Below, piece by piece: positions 6,705 to 14,030 of a stretch of DNA of 14,030 bases (position 1 is the stretch's first letter; every line of letters begins with the position of its first letter). The stretch spans positions 1 through 14,030 of the forward strand of contig CAJORD010000175.1 of assembly GCA_905236605.1 (NCBI GenBank), written 5' to 3'. The DNA is from an uncultured Synergistales bacterium (lineage in GTDB: Bacteria; Synergistota; Synergistia; Synergistales; Aminobacteriaceae). The position numbers were made by a program, and so were the translations under genes. Below the pieces are notes generated by a model. That model had not been told where the DNA came from, ran no database searches, and saw only the letters and a program-made list of their open reading frames with translations.

Positions 6705-8057
6705 TTATATCAAAAAATTTTCGCCAATTTGATAAACATCGCCCGCGCCCATCGTCAAAAACAGATCGCCATCTCTTAACGAAGATTTTATTTTTTCGTT
6801 CGCGTCATCGAAATTTATAAGCGTGATTTTTTTCTTTGAATGTTTAATTATTTCGTTTGATGAGCTGTGAGAAATTTCTTTTTCGCCCGCCGAGAACACA
6901 GGCAACAAAAAAATTTCGTCGGCAATGTCAAGCGCGTGAGCTATCTCCGGAGCAAATTGCGCGGTCCGTGAAAATCTATGAGGCTGAAACACAACCACAA
7001 GCCGGCGTTCAGGATAAATATTTTTTACGGCGTTCAATGTTGCTTTAATTTCCGACGGGTGATGAGCGTAGTCGTCCATGACTAGAACATCATTTTTCAT
7101 TTTACCTTTCAGCTGCATACGACGTTCGGAACCGTGAAAATTTTTCAAAATCGCCGCGGCGTTTTCAAATTTAATTCCGCATTCGTCAGCAGCCGCTATT
7201 GCCGCCAATGAGTTCAAGACGTTGTGATTGCCAGAAACTGAAAGGTCAAGGACTCCAACTGCCTCGCCGTTGTGAAAAACTTCGCAGCTGACGCCGCCGC
7301 CGTGAGAAGATTCAAGATCGGCCGCTCCCCAATCAAAATTTTTTCCGAAGCCGTAACGAATGATTTTGCCGCGCGACTTGTCGCACTCCCTGAAGACTCG
7401 TGCTGCTCCGTCATCTTCGGCACAAATTATCAAAGTCCCGCCCGGCTTCCGTCCGTTCGCGAAACGAATGAACGCTTTTATAACGTCGCCACGGGTTGGG
7501 TAATGGTCAACGTGGTCCCAATCTGCGTTAGTGATTATTGCGATTGAAGGATTAAATAATTCAAAAGTTCCGTCGCTCTCGTCAAGTTCGGCGATAAAAT
7601 TTTTGCCATTGCCTGATAACGCATTCGTGCCAATGTCAGGGACGTTAGCGCCGACATATATGGTAGGATTCAAACCGGCCTTCATGAAAATTAATCCCGT
7701 CATTGATGTTGTAGTAGTCTTGCCATGAGCGCCAGCGATTCCGATGCCGTTTGCCTTATTGAAGAGTGCGCTTAGTGCTTCGGCGCGTGAAAAAATTTTT
7801 ATGCCGTTCTTAATCGCGGCTACGACTTCTTCATTATCACGACTGACAGCGCTACTTAAAATTAAGGCGTCGGGTTTGAAAGTTTTTATGTGTTCGTTTG
7901 AATGTCCGATTATGCAGGGAATGGAATCTAAATCGTAATGAGGTTCTTTGAGGTCGCAGCCAGATGCTTCGAGGCCGTGGGCTTTGAGGAGTTTCGCGAG
8001 TGCACTCATACCGGCGCCACCTAGGCCCATGAGGTGGACACGCTGAATATTATTCAA
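6705..8057 (-). CDS. murC: UDP-N-acetylmuramate-L-alanine ligase MurC
   Basis: Cytoplasmic ATP-dependent ligase of 450 residues that adds L-alanine to UDP-MurNAc, the first amino acid of the peptidoglycan stem. Seen in order: the Rossmann-type UDP-binding loop LMGLGGAGMSALA (9-21), P-loop AGAHGKTTTTSM (108-119), LDESDGTF (158-165), NADWDHVDHYPT (177-188), GNHNVLNSLAA (276-286), DDYAHHPSEI (328-337) and the C-terminal FQPHRFSRT (357-365). All key ligase residues appear intact. The start is TTG at 8057. It is chosen because GGGAGG lies 9 bases upstream (8067-8072) and the Rossmann loop begins at the expected distance; there is no in-frame ATG nearby. It precedes murB, which acts one step earlier in the pathway, and follows ftsK after 73 bases that hold a likely promoter. 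Confidence 0.98.
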   Translation of the reverse strand: MNNIQRVHLMGLGGAGMSALAKLLKAHGLEASGCDLKEPHYDLDSIPCIIGHSNEHIKTFKPDALILSSAVSRDNEEVVAAIKNGIKIFSRAEALSALFNKANGIGIAGAHGKTTTTSMTGLIFMKAGLNPTIYVGANVPDIGTNALSGNGKNFIAELDESDGTFELFNPSIAIITNADWDHVDHYPTRGDVIKAFIRFANGRKPGGTLIICAEDDGAARVFRECDKSRGKIIRYGFGKNFDWGAADLESSHGGGVSCEVFHNGEAVGVLDLSVSGNHNVLNSLAAIAAADECGIKFENAAAILKNFHGSERRMQLKGKMKNDVLVMDDYAHHPSEIKATLNAVKNIYPERRLVVVFQPHRFSRTAQFAPEIAHALDIADEIFLLPVFSAGEKEISHSSSNEIIKHSKKKITLINFDDANEKIKSSLRDGDLFLTMGAGDVYQIGENFLI

Positions 8058-8101
8058 AAAAAATTTCCTCCCTTTAGAGATTTGCTTAAAATTTGAAAAT
8101 T

Positions 8102-8110
8102 ATTGTAGCA
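8102..8110 (-). promoter_or_regulatory. Extended -10 promoter candidate for murC-murB-ftsQ
   Basis: The minus strand reads TGCTACAAT, an extended -10 element (TGn plus TACAAT, 5 of 6 to TATAAT), in the 73-base gap between ftsK and murC. No good -35 box is visible 17 bases upstream, which is usual for extended -10 promoters. Start of transcription would be near 8095, about 38 bases before the murC TTG. Short motif, so only moderate support. Confidence 0.4.
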
Positions 8111-8130
8111 TGACCCCAAGGAGGAAAAAT

Positions 8131-10353
8131 TTAACTTCTAAAATTAGAGTTGTTGCCAGGCAAGAGAGTTGCGCCCATGTAGTCGACAAACTCTGAAACT
8201 TTTTCGTCGCTTATGAACGGAGCTTGAAGCCTAATTAATCGTTGGCTCTCGCTGTCTTTGAAAAGCATATCGCCTTGACCCGTGAGTTTGTCAGCGTCTG
8301 AGAAGCCGATTATATTTTTAGAATCGCTCTGCGAAGCTAAACTGAAAGTAACGCGCGCGGAGATGTTCGAGCGTATTAAAGTCGTTATGACGTCGGCGGA
8401 AGGTTTCTGCGTCGCTATAATCATATAAATTCCAGCGACACCGGCCTTTTGAGCAAGCCTCACGATTAAATCTTCAATTTCGTTTCCAGACTGATACATT
8501 AAATCAGAAAGTTCGTTAATCACAATCACGATTTCAGGAAGCCGATCTTTCTTTTGAAGTTTTCGATTATAAGCTGCGAGTGTCCGAACGCGAGCGCTAG
8601 CAAAATTTGAAGTTCGCGATTCCATTTCTTCGACTGCCCATTGAAGAGCCTGAAGAGCGTCGGCATAATCAAAAATCGGAGGAGTGATTAAGTGCGGAAG
8701 TCCTTCATAAATTGCGAACTCAACATGGCGCGGGTCAATCAGAATCAATCCCAAGTCTTCAGGGCGACGACGCGAACATAATTCAAGAATCGAAGCGTTA
8801 AGGAAAGTATTTTTGCCCGAGTCTTTGCCGCCCGCTACAAGAAGATGAGAAATTTCTTCAAGTCCGCGAATAAAAATTTTACCGTCAAACTGAACTCCAA
8901 GAGCCAACGGTAAGCGCGCGGAATCTTTTTGAAAATCTTCGGATTCTAAAACGCTTCTTAATGAAACTCTTCGGCGGTCAGGATTTGGAATTTCGATCCC
9001 TATGTAACGAGTGCCGGGGATCGGAGCTTCGATTCTGACGGAGACAATCGCAAGCGACATAGCTAACTCTTCATCAAGTCCGGCGATTTTATTAATTTTC
9101 ATGCCCGGCGCAAGTTCGATTAAATATTGAATCACTGAAGGCCCTGTTAAAGTTCCTGCGATTGAGGCGTTGACATTGAAGCCCTTTAGCGTAGAAATTA
9201 TTTCTTTGCCGGTCTTGTCAGAAATTTTCAAACTGTCACGAGGAATTTCAAATTTCGTTGCCGGCCCGAATAAATCCATAGGCGGCGGGAAAGATGAATC
9301 AGCGTCTTGAGAGTTGCTGACGTCGGCGGGCATTTCTGGAATAAGATTTTCAAGTCCTTCACTAAAATTCACGGCTGGGACGGGTCTGCGAGGTCTACGG
9401 ACTCTTTCGACGCGTTCAATCGGTTTAGCGCGTTTTTTTTCTGGCATTGAAAGCGCGCCGGCGTTAATCGACGCGAGCAAATTATCAATAATTTCTATAG
9501 CGTAATTATTCTCTTGAACTTCCGGAGCTGCGGTTTCTTTAGGCGCTTCGTCAAAATCAAAATTAAATTCTTCTTCGTCGTCTTCATCAGTTTCAACTTG
9601 CGCGGGCGGTTCGGGCTCTGATTTTAATTTTGGCCGCGGGAAGTCCGGGAACTCTGGCTTAGTCATTTCTAATTGCGCGGCTTCCTCTTCTTTCAACTGC
9701 GGGGCCGGAAGGTCTTTCATGAATAAAATATTTTCAGGCCTGTCTTCAGGATATTTGCGCTCAACAGCATCACGAACAGGCTTCCTTCGGCGTCGCTGCG
9801 TTTGGTCCTGGGTTTCAATAATTTCGAGCTCGCCTTTATTTGCGAATTTGTTTCTTAGCACGCTGAAAGACAAATCCGGGAACGAAAAACTCAAAATTTT
9901 TGAACCAAAGAAGAACGCCGACAGCAAAAACGACATTACCACAAGCATCAGCGTTATAAACACTCCGAGATTAAGAACAAAAAAATTAGCGAGGCCGTAG
10001 CCAAAATTGCCCGGCAAAAATAAAGTTAGTTCGGAGTTCCAGCCGGTTACTTTCAGAAGTCCTAGCATGAACGCAAACGATATATAAAGTTGAACAGTCC
10101 CTAAAATCTGACGCGGAAGATATGGCACGCGCATCTTCGTGAGTTTTGCGACACACAAGTAAAGCCAGAATAATAACGGAACTATAATTGCTCCTCCCCA
10201 TGCCGTCCGAAGATAATCGCCCCAACCTTGTCCGCCACTTCCAATAAGCGAGCTTCCAAAAAGGGCGAGAATGAAGTACAGGCACAATAATATGAGCAAA
10301 ATTAAAATTAATTCTCTCCAGTTTCCTTTTCGTTTATTTCGTCTGCGTCCCAA
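8131..10353 (-). CDS. ftsK: FtsK/SpoIIIE-family protein with degenerate motor and no gamma domain
   Basis: Membrane protein of 740 residues. The N-terminus has about four hydrophobic segments (about 14-33, 52-70, 84-101, 119-150), then an acidic, proline-containing linker (about 170-365). Next come the alpha domain (about 366-450) and the beta RecA-like motor (about 470-725). Family landmarks are clear: GTRYIGIEIPN (447-457), IDPRHVEF (539-546), ATQKPSADVIT (647-657) and GQGDML (692-697). FtsK normally couples division to chromosome segregation by pumping DNA at the septum. Here the Walker A is GGKDSGKN (508-515), with Asn for the metal-binding Ser/Thr. Walker B reads INELSDL (612-618), with Asn for Asp, and the DSR motif is DSK (677-679). 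The protein stops just after the beta domain, so the DNA-reading gamma winged helix is absent. Start is TTG at 10353 behind a perfect GGAGGT, 8 bases away. The gene is otherwise intact; the division (N-terminal) role may be what is kept. Confidence 0.93.
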   Translation of the reverse strand: MGRRRNKRKGNWRELILILLILLCLYFILALFGSSLIGSGGQGWGDYLRTAWGGAIIVPLLFWLYLCVAKLTKMRVPYLPRQILGTVQLYISFAFMLGLLKVTGWNSELTLFLPGNFGYGLANFFVLNLGVFITLMLVVMSFLLSAFFFGSKILSFSFPDLSFSVLRNKFANKGELEIIETQDQTQRRRRKPVRDAVERKYPEDRPENILFMKDLPAPQLKEEEAAQLEMTKPEFPDFPRPKLKSEPEPPAQVETDEDDEEEFNFDFDEAPKETAAPEVQENNYAIEIIDNLLASINAGALSMPEKKRAKPIERVERVRRPRRPVPAVNFSEGLENLIPEMPADVSNSQDADSSFPPPMDLFGPATKFEIPRDSLKISDKTGKEIISTLKGFNVNASIAGTLTGPSVIQYLIELAPGMKINKIAGLDEELAMSLAIVSVRIEAPIPGTRYIGIEIPNPDRRRVSLRSVLESEDFQKDSARLPLALGVQFDGKIFIRGLEEISHLLVAGGKDSGKNTFLNASILELCSRRRPEDLGLILIDPRHVEFAIYEGLPHLITPPIFDYADALQALQWAVEEMESRTSNFASARVRTLAAYNRKLQKKDRLPEIVIVINELSDLMYQSGNEIEDLIVRLAQKAGVAGIYMIIATQKPSADVITTLIRSNISARVTFSLASQSDSKNIIGFSDADKLTGQGDMLFKDSESQRLIRLQAPFISDEKVSEFVDYMGATLLPGNNSNFRS

Positions 10354-10368
10354 ATTTTTTGACCTCCT

Positions 10369-11475
10369 CTATTTTTCTGAACGTGCCTGTTTGATATTTT
10401 GCAAGTGTTCTTTATAAGTCTTTGAGAAATAATGATAGCCGTCCTTGCCCGCGACATAATAATAAAAATCATTTTTTTCCGGGTCAAGAGCCGCGCCCCA
10501 TGCTTCGATTCCAGGAACGCAGATAGGACGGGGCGGAAGTCCTGAAACTCTGTAAGTGTTATACGGCGATTCGACTTCAAGGTCTTTATTAAGGACGCGA
10601 GTTAATTTTTTGCCCTTCAATCGCCACGCATATACGACAGTCGCATCAATTTGAAGCGCCATATTTTTATTTAATCTGTTCTGAATAACGCCCGAGACCG
10701 TGCGGCACTCCGTATCGTGCAAAACTTCGCGTTCAATCATAGAAGCAATTATAGAAGCGTCTTGAAGTTGCTGCGCCGTGAAGCCGTGCGTTTCGATAAA
10801 CTCGCCCCAATGTTTCCACCATGCAGAGGCAGCTGCGTTCACAACTTCATCAGCCGTTCTATCAATTAACATGTACGTTTCAGGCATTAAAAAAGTATAA
10901 CGTGTATATTCGTCGTCGGGTAACTCGTTGAGAATTTCAAGAAGTTTCGGCGGGTAATTGTCGTCGCGCAAGAGTGCCTCGGCAAAACTTTGCCGCGAAA
11001 TTTTTTTATCTTGATTTTCAAGTGAGTCCGTCAACGCAAAAATATCAAGACCGGGAAGAAGCTGCGCTTTTAATAAGGCCGGCCTCGCAGTTCTAAGTTG
11101 CCTTGCGAGATTCCAAGCGTCAGACGGAACGACACTATAGTGTCCGGCGCGAATTTTTTTATCAATCCCGAACTTTACAAACCATCTCGCGAGCTTCGCG
11201 GGCGTATCACGTTCAAGCGCTCCTTGAATTTCAAACGCGCGGGCAGCTTGCGAAGCTGTCATTCCGTTTTCGATTGAGACATTAATTTTATTTCCGTCAG
11301 GGATTGGAATAAGTTTCTCCCAGAACTCCGGCGGAACTTTTAAATAATAAGCCGAGTAAGCAGCGGCCGCCATTGCGAACAGGAGCAAAGAAAAAATTAA
11401 TCCGTAAAATAAAAATTTACGGCGTCGTTTTTTGTTACGTAGTTGAGGATTTTGGGAGCGAGATTTATTTTGCAA
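10369..11475 (-). CDS. mltG: Endolytic murein transglycosylase MltG (YceG-like)
   Basis: Inner-membrane enzyme of about 368 residues that cleaves nascent glycan strands and is thought to end their growth. An N-terminal basic stretch and one membrane helix (about residues 24-45) are followed by a LysM-like region (about 65-120) and the YceG catalytic domain. It holds ASMIEREV, with the catalytic Glu at about 248, QIDATVVYAW, SPYNTYRVSGLPPRPI and, near the end, YHYFSKTYKEH. The start needs a choice. GTG at 11484 lies directly on the AGGAA ribosome site (11485-11489) and cannot use it, while the in-frame TTG at 11475 lies 8 bases past AGGAAG. I prefer the TTG, in line with ftsK and murC. Only the first three residues differ. 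The stop codon directly precedes the ftsK ribosome site, so mltG and ftsK are coupled. Confidence 0.95.
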   Translation of the reverse strand: MQNKSRSQNPQLRNKKRRRKFLFYGLIFSLLLFAMAAAAYSAYYLKVPPEFWEKLIPIPDGNKINVSIENGMTASQAARAFEIQGALERDTPAKLARWFVKFGIDKKIRAGHYSVVPSDAWNLARQLRTARPALLKAQLLPGLDIFALTDSLENQDKKISRQSFAEALLRDDNYPPKLLEILNELPDDEYTRYTFLMPETYMLIDRTADEVVNAAASAWWKHWGEFIETHGFTAQQLQDASIIASMIEREVLHDTECRTVSGVIQNRLNKNMALQIDATVVYAWRLKGKKLTRVLNKDLEVESPYNTYRVSGLPPRPICVPGIEAWGAALDPEKNDFYYYVAGKDGYHYFSKTYKEHLQNIKQARSEK

Positions 11476-11505
11476 GTTGAGCACTTCCTGTTTATTTTTG
11501 GGATT

Positions 11506-11514
11506 ATTATAGCA
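11506..11514 (-). promoter_or_regulatory. Extended -10 promoter candidate for mltG-ftsK
   Basis: The minus strand reads TGCTATAAT, a perfect extended -10 element, in the short gap between the pseudopilin stop and mltG. There is no recognisable -35 box. Predicted transcription start near 11499 would give a leader of about 24 bases containing the AGGAAG ribosome site. This would uncouple the division genes from the pilus genes upstream. Confidence 0.45.
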
Positions 11515-11523
11515 ATTTATGAA

Positions 11524-12063
11524 TTATTCTTCCGAATCTTCATCTTCTTTATCGTTATCCGAAAGTCGCGTGCGTCCTTCCTTAAAATGAAGATAATATA
11601 TCGTTTCGGGCGTGGCGTTACCTTGTTTGTAATCGCTGCGCGTGATCGTAAAGTGTCCTTTTCCGTCAAACTCATTTGTATAAGCGTCATATGTAATCTT
11701 ATCTAAGTTGATTGCAAGTGTGAAAGGCGCTTCAATTATGGGCTTGTCGCTATCGCTGGGATTAGTTTTATAAATTGGAGTTCCAGCATCCTCATCTTTT
11801 GTATTTTCGTTCCCCCAATAAAATTTTATCTTGCCTTCACTTTTTTCGATTTTAAAGTTCATGTGACGGCGGTCGGCTTTTCTCATTAAGTCGTGAAGAT
11901 AAACATCAAATCGTTCGGTTTCTTTTTTTGCGGTCTGACGCTGGGCGTCCATGTTCATTGTGATGAACGACGCAAAAATTATCATGATTATCATGACTGT
12001 GAAAAGCTCCACCAAAGTGAAGCCGCGCTTACGTGAAAAATTAATCTTGATTTTCTGTTTCAT
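11524..12063 (-). CDS. Type IV pilin-like / pseudopilin protein
   Basis: Predicted 179-residue prepilin. A short basic leader ends at Gly14, followed by the prepilin peptidase motif GFTLVE with Glu at position +5 of the mature protein, and a hydrophobic helix (about 15-36) that serves as the membrane and assembly segment. The rest is a small hydrophilic domain ending in a strongly acidic tail (DNDKEDEDSEE). The start at 12063 is preferred over an in-frame ATG at 12090: it gives a normal leader length, has GGAG 9 bases upstream and overlaps the preceding gene by only 23 bases. Motif and neighbours point to a minor pilin or type II-secretion pseudopilin, but the subtype (GspH/FimT-like or other) cannot be fixed from sequence alone. 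Confidence 0.88.
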   Translation of the reverse strand: MKQKIKINFSRKRGFTLVELFTVMIIMIIFASFITMNMDAQRQTAKKETERFDVYLHDLMRKADRRHMNFKIEKSEGKIKFYWGNENTKDEDAGTPIYKTNPSDSDKPIIEAPFTLAINLDKITYDAYTNEFDGKGHFTITRSDYKQGNATPETIYYLHFKEGRTRLSDNDKEDEDSEE

Positions 12064-13492
12064 TTTCCATTTCTCCAATATTAAGAACAAGTTTGAAAAC
12101 TATTCGTCCGGTCTGGTCCTTTTGAGACACTGGCAACATTACGCCTGAAAATTTTCCGCCGGCTTTAAGTCCTTCAGTCATGATAACGACAGCGCGCTCG
12201 TCCTCGGCCTTCCCGTCAATCGTTACAGCAAAACCGCCAAGCAAATTTCGTGTGAAATCCGCCGTTTCAAATTTAACACCGTTGCCCGCGTTCTCTTCAA
12301 ATTCTTTCATGATTTCGAGGACCGGAATATCTCCCTGCAAAAATTTCAAAATATTTTCAGTCTTAGCATTTTGGCGTTCGAGTTCGGCATTTTCTTGTAC
12401 GATGGCCGTTCGCTGCGGAGTCAGGTCAGCAATGCTTTCACGGATTATATTAATTTTGTCTTCCATGTCGCGAATACAAGCGAACGTAAAAGAGATTGTG
12501 CCGATCGACAACATTAAAAAAATTACGATTAGTCCCCACAAAATCAGCCTATTCGGATTAAAAGAATAGCGTCGTTTTTCGAGTTCGATAAATTCTGCGG
12601 GGCGCATATCGAGCGGTAGGAAGGCCGGGTCGTTTCTCAATGCCAAGCCACGCGCTGAATAATATTCGTCATCAACGTTAATGACTTTCAAACCTGAATC
12701 AGATTCTGCTTCTGCCCCCATGTCTGGTTCTGAATCGTCCGAGCCTGTCGAAATTTGAAAATCGAGTTTTGCCAAAATTATTTTAGAAACTCTTATCGTT
12801 CTATATTGAGTTTCGATATATTGGATCGTGTTTAAGATGTCCTGAATATTATTTTCATTGTTGCCGGTGCGGAAAAAAATTCCGTTTCCTTCCCATACAG
12901 CGACGATATTATGTCTGTCAGCGAGGACGCAAAGACCTTCATAAGCTTCAGGGATTGCGCGGATCATTGCGAAGTTTACAGGTTCGACGGGCCCGGGCGG
13001 AATGCCTGCATTATGAGCAGCGGCGAGAATGTGATCGACGGTCTGACTTCTTGCAGCGGCAGCGAGAACTGTAATATCTTCGCGTCGGTCGTCGTTGGGA
13101 GTTTTGATTTTCACGGTGTCAAATACAGCTTCATTACGCGGATACGGAAAGAACTCCGTGAAATTCAAATCTAAAGTTCCGCGAATGTCTTCGAGGCTCA
13201 TATCCGGGAGAGTCGGGAACCTAATTATGACTTCGCCTTCAGGGATTCCGATACTAACAGGCTCATGAATTTTTCCAGTTTCTCTTCTAAGAGCGACGAA
13301 AGCGGATTCGAGCAGCGCGAAATTTTTAATTTGTCCGTTGACGATGCAGCCATCAGCGAGCGGGATTGTGATTTTTCGTGTAACCTCGTTATTTTCGTCA
13401 ATCTCTATGAAGTAGAGAAATTCATCATGAATCGCCATAGCCGCGGAACTTTCCAGGACGGTAGGCGGATTTATTTTGAACATACTGGGCAT
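12041..13492 (-). CDS. PilM-PilN fused pilus assembly protein (GspL-like)
   Basis: Predicted 483-residue inner-membrane protein. Residues 1 to about 300 look like a degenerate actin-like PilM/GspL cytoplasmic domain (for example VSIGIPEGEVIIRFPTLP at 79-96 and ITVLAAAARSQTVDHIL at 140-156, typical of PilM). An acidic insert follows at about 249-268. One membrane helix lies at about 316-340, then a coiled-coil-prone stretch (about 342-385) and a small PilN-like ferredoxin-fold domain (about 386-475). Separate pilM and pilN genes are the rule in type IV pili; one-protein versions are the rule for GspL in type II secretion. It would form the inner-membrane platform linking the pseudopilus to its motor. 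The ATG at 13492 directly follows the stop of the previous gene, with GAGGAG 12 bases upstream. No convincing ATP site is visible. Confidence 0.82.
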   Translation of the reverse strand: MPSMFKINPPTVLESSAAMAIHDEFLYFIEIDENNEVTRKITIPLADGCIVNGQIKNFALLESAFVALRRETGKIHEPVSIGIPEGEVIIRFPTLPDMSLEDIRGTLDLNFTEFFPYPRNEAVFDTVKIKTPNDDRREDITVLAAAARSQTVDHILAAAHNAGIPPGPVEPVNFAMIRAIPEAYEGLCVLADRHNIVAVWEGNGIFFRTGNNENNIQDILNTIQYIETQYRTIRVSKIILAKLDFQISTGSDDSEPDMGAEAESDSGLKVINVDDEYYSARGLALRNDPAFLPLDMRPAEFIELEKRRYSFNPNRLILWGLIVIFLMLSIGTISFTFACIRDMEDKINIIRESIADLTPQRTAIVQENAELERQNAKTENILKFLQGDIPVLEIMKEFEENAGNGVKFETADFTRNLLGGFAVTIDGKAEDERAVVIMTEGLKAGGKFSGVMLPVSQKDQTGRIVFKLVLNIGEMENETENQD

Positions 13493-14030
13493 TTAGTACC
13501 AAATCTCCTCATGAGTTTTAGTTTTGAAAGTTGTGTCAGTGGATTGAACAAGAACTTGAATCATAAAATTATTTTCTGCCGGCATTTTTCTTATGGCACG
13601 AATTAAAAAATGATCTTTCATTGGCGGAAAAATTCTTTTTTCCATTGAAGATACTTTTTCCCATTCTGTATCTTTAAAATTTTCATCTTTATATTCGTAG
13701 TCTAATTTATAAACGTTCAACGTAAAATTATCTCTGCCCGCGCTGTAATTATAATTTTGGTTGACGAACTCTTGGGGCATTTCTCCTCGTGCGTCGTCAA
13801 AACTTGCGTAATTAATATCTCTTGTTGAAAGATTTTCATAGAACGTTATCTTGCCTTCACCCTTAGGAGAAGTGGTGTCCTTTTGTCTTTTTGAGTTTTC
13901 TCTAACTAAATTTTTTTTGAGTAAATTTTCTGCATAGTTCACAAGGCTTTCAAGCTGCATTCTGACGCTTTGAATATCGCGGTCTTCTTTTACGGACTCG
14001 GACGAGACATTAGAAAAGAAAAAAACTTGC
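13493..14030 (-). CDS. Pilin-like protein, N-terminus beyond the window
   Basis: The frame is open to the right edge and gives 178 residues ending at a TAA that abuts the next ATG. The visible part begins QVFFFSNVSSESVKEDRD, which looks like the end of a hydrophobic helix passing into an amphipathic helix, then a hydrophilic, beta-rich domain. That layout, together with the pseudopilin and PilM/PilN-type gene downstream, suggests a minor pilin of the PilW/GspJ kind whose prepilin signal lies outside the window. The first in-frame ATG (13960) has no ribosome site, so the real start is almost certainly further upstream. I recognise no specific family; the pilin call is inference from context and helix position. 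Confidence 0.7.
   Translation of the reverse strand, partial: QVFFFSNVSSESVKEDRDIQSVRMQLESLVNYAENLLKKNLVRENSKRQKDTTSPKGEGKITFYENLSTRDINYASFDDARGEMPQEFVNQNYNYSAGRDNFTLNVYKLDYEYKDENFKDTEWEKVSSMEKRIFPPMKDHFLIRAIRKMPAENNFMIQVLVQSTDTTFKTKTHEEIWY

Noticed and set aside
8131..10353. FtsK as a decayed pseudogene
   Set aside because: The frame is complete, the ribosome site is perfect, and the rest of the motor fold and membrane segments are well kept; only specific catalytic positions and the gamma domain differ.
12064..12090. Longer pseudopilin starting at the ATG at 12090
   Set aside because: It would give an unusually long leader peptide before the GFTLVE motif, and the ATG at 12063 has a better placed ribosome site.
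12180..12569. 129-codon open frame on the plus strand opposite the PilM/PilN gene
   Set aside because: Ser/Phe/Ile-rich translation without family features, antisense to a well-supported gene; a shadow frame, as are the other plus-strand frames.
13493..13960. Complete 155-residue protein starting at the ATG at 13960
   Set aside because: The frame stays open to the window edge with sensible protein sequence, and the ATG has no ribosome site; treated as a partial gene.

Overview
All genes in this window lie on the minus strand, so reading order runs from the right end to the left. It is a cell-envelope and division block of a bacterium. In transcription order it holds: a truncated pilin-like protein, a fused PilM/PilN-type (GspL-like) pilus assembly protein, a pseudopilin, the lytic transglycosylase MltG, an FtsK-type translocase, MurC, MurB, an FtsQ-like protein, FtsA, FtsZ, a SPOR-domain membrane protein, a strong intrinsic terminator, and FolC (cut by the left edge). 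No RNA genes, insertion sequences, CRISPR arrays or phage genes were seen, and no gene-free stretch exceeds 137 bases.

The organism is probably a diderm bacterium. The murC-murB-ftsQ-ftsA-ftsZ order, the divergent FtsQ, the pseudopilus genes and the moderate GC content resemble Synergistota. This is an inference from gene order and protein character only. The sequence does not prove the phylum.

Right part (11.5-14.0 kb): three genes for an inner-membrane pilus or type II-secretion-like apparatus. They are tightly coupled, with a stop directly abutting a start and then a 23-base overlap. Middle part (5.7-11.5 kb): mltG and ftsK form one pair behind a likely extended -10 promoter. murC, murB and ftsQ form the next group behind a second, similar element. 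Left part (1.3-5.0 kb): ftsA follows the largest and most AT-rich gap, ftsZ has its own good sigma-70-type promoter, and ftsZ overlaps the SPOR gene by 41 bases. The terminator closes this unit, and folC begins 4 bases after its T-run.

Together the genes make and polymerise the peptidoglycan precursor (MurB, MurC), build the Z ring and anchor it (FtsZ, FtsA), link it to septal wall synthesis (FtsQ), handle DNA and peptidoglycan at the septum (FtsK, SPOR protein) and end glycan strands (MltG). The most notable observations are catalytic-residue losses in two division proteins. The FtsK motor has altered Walker A and Walker B residues and no gamma domain. FtsA lacks the acidic residues of both phosphate motifs. 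Both genes are otherwise intact, so these look like real divergence rather than decay.
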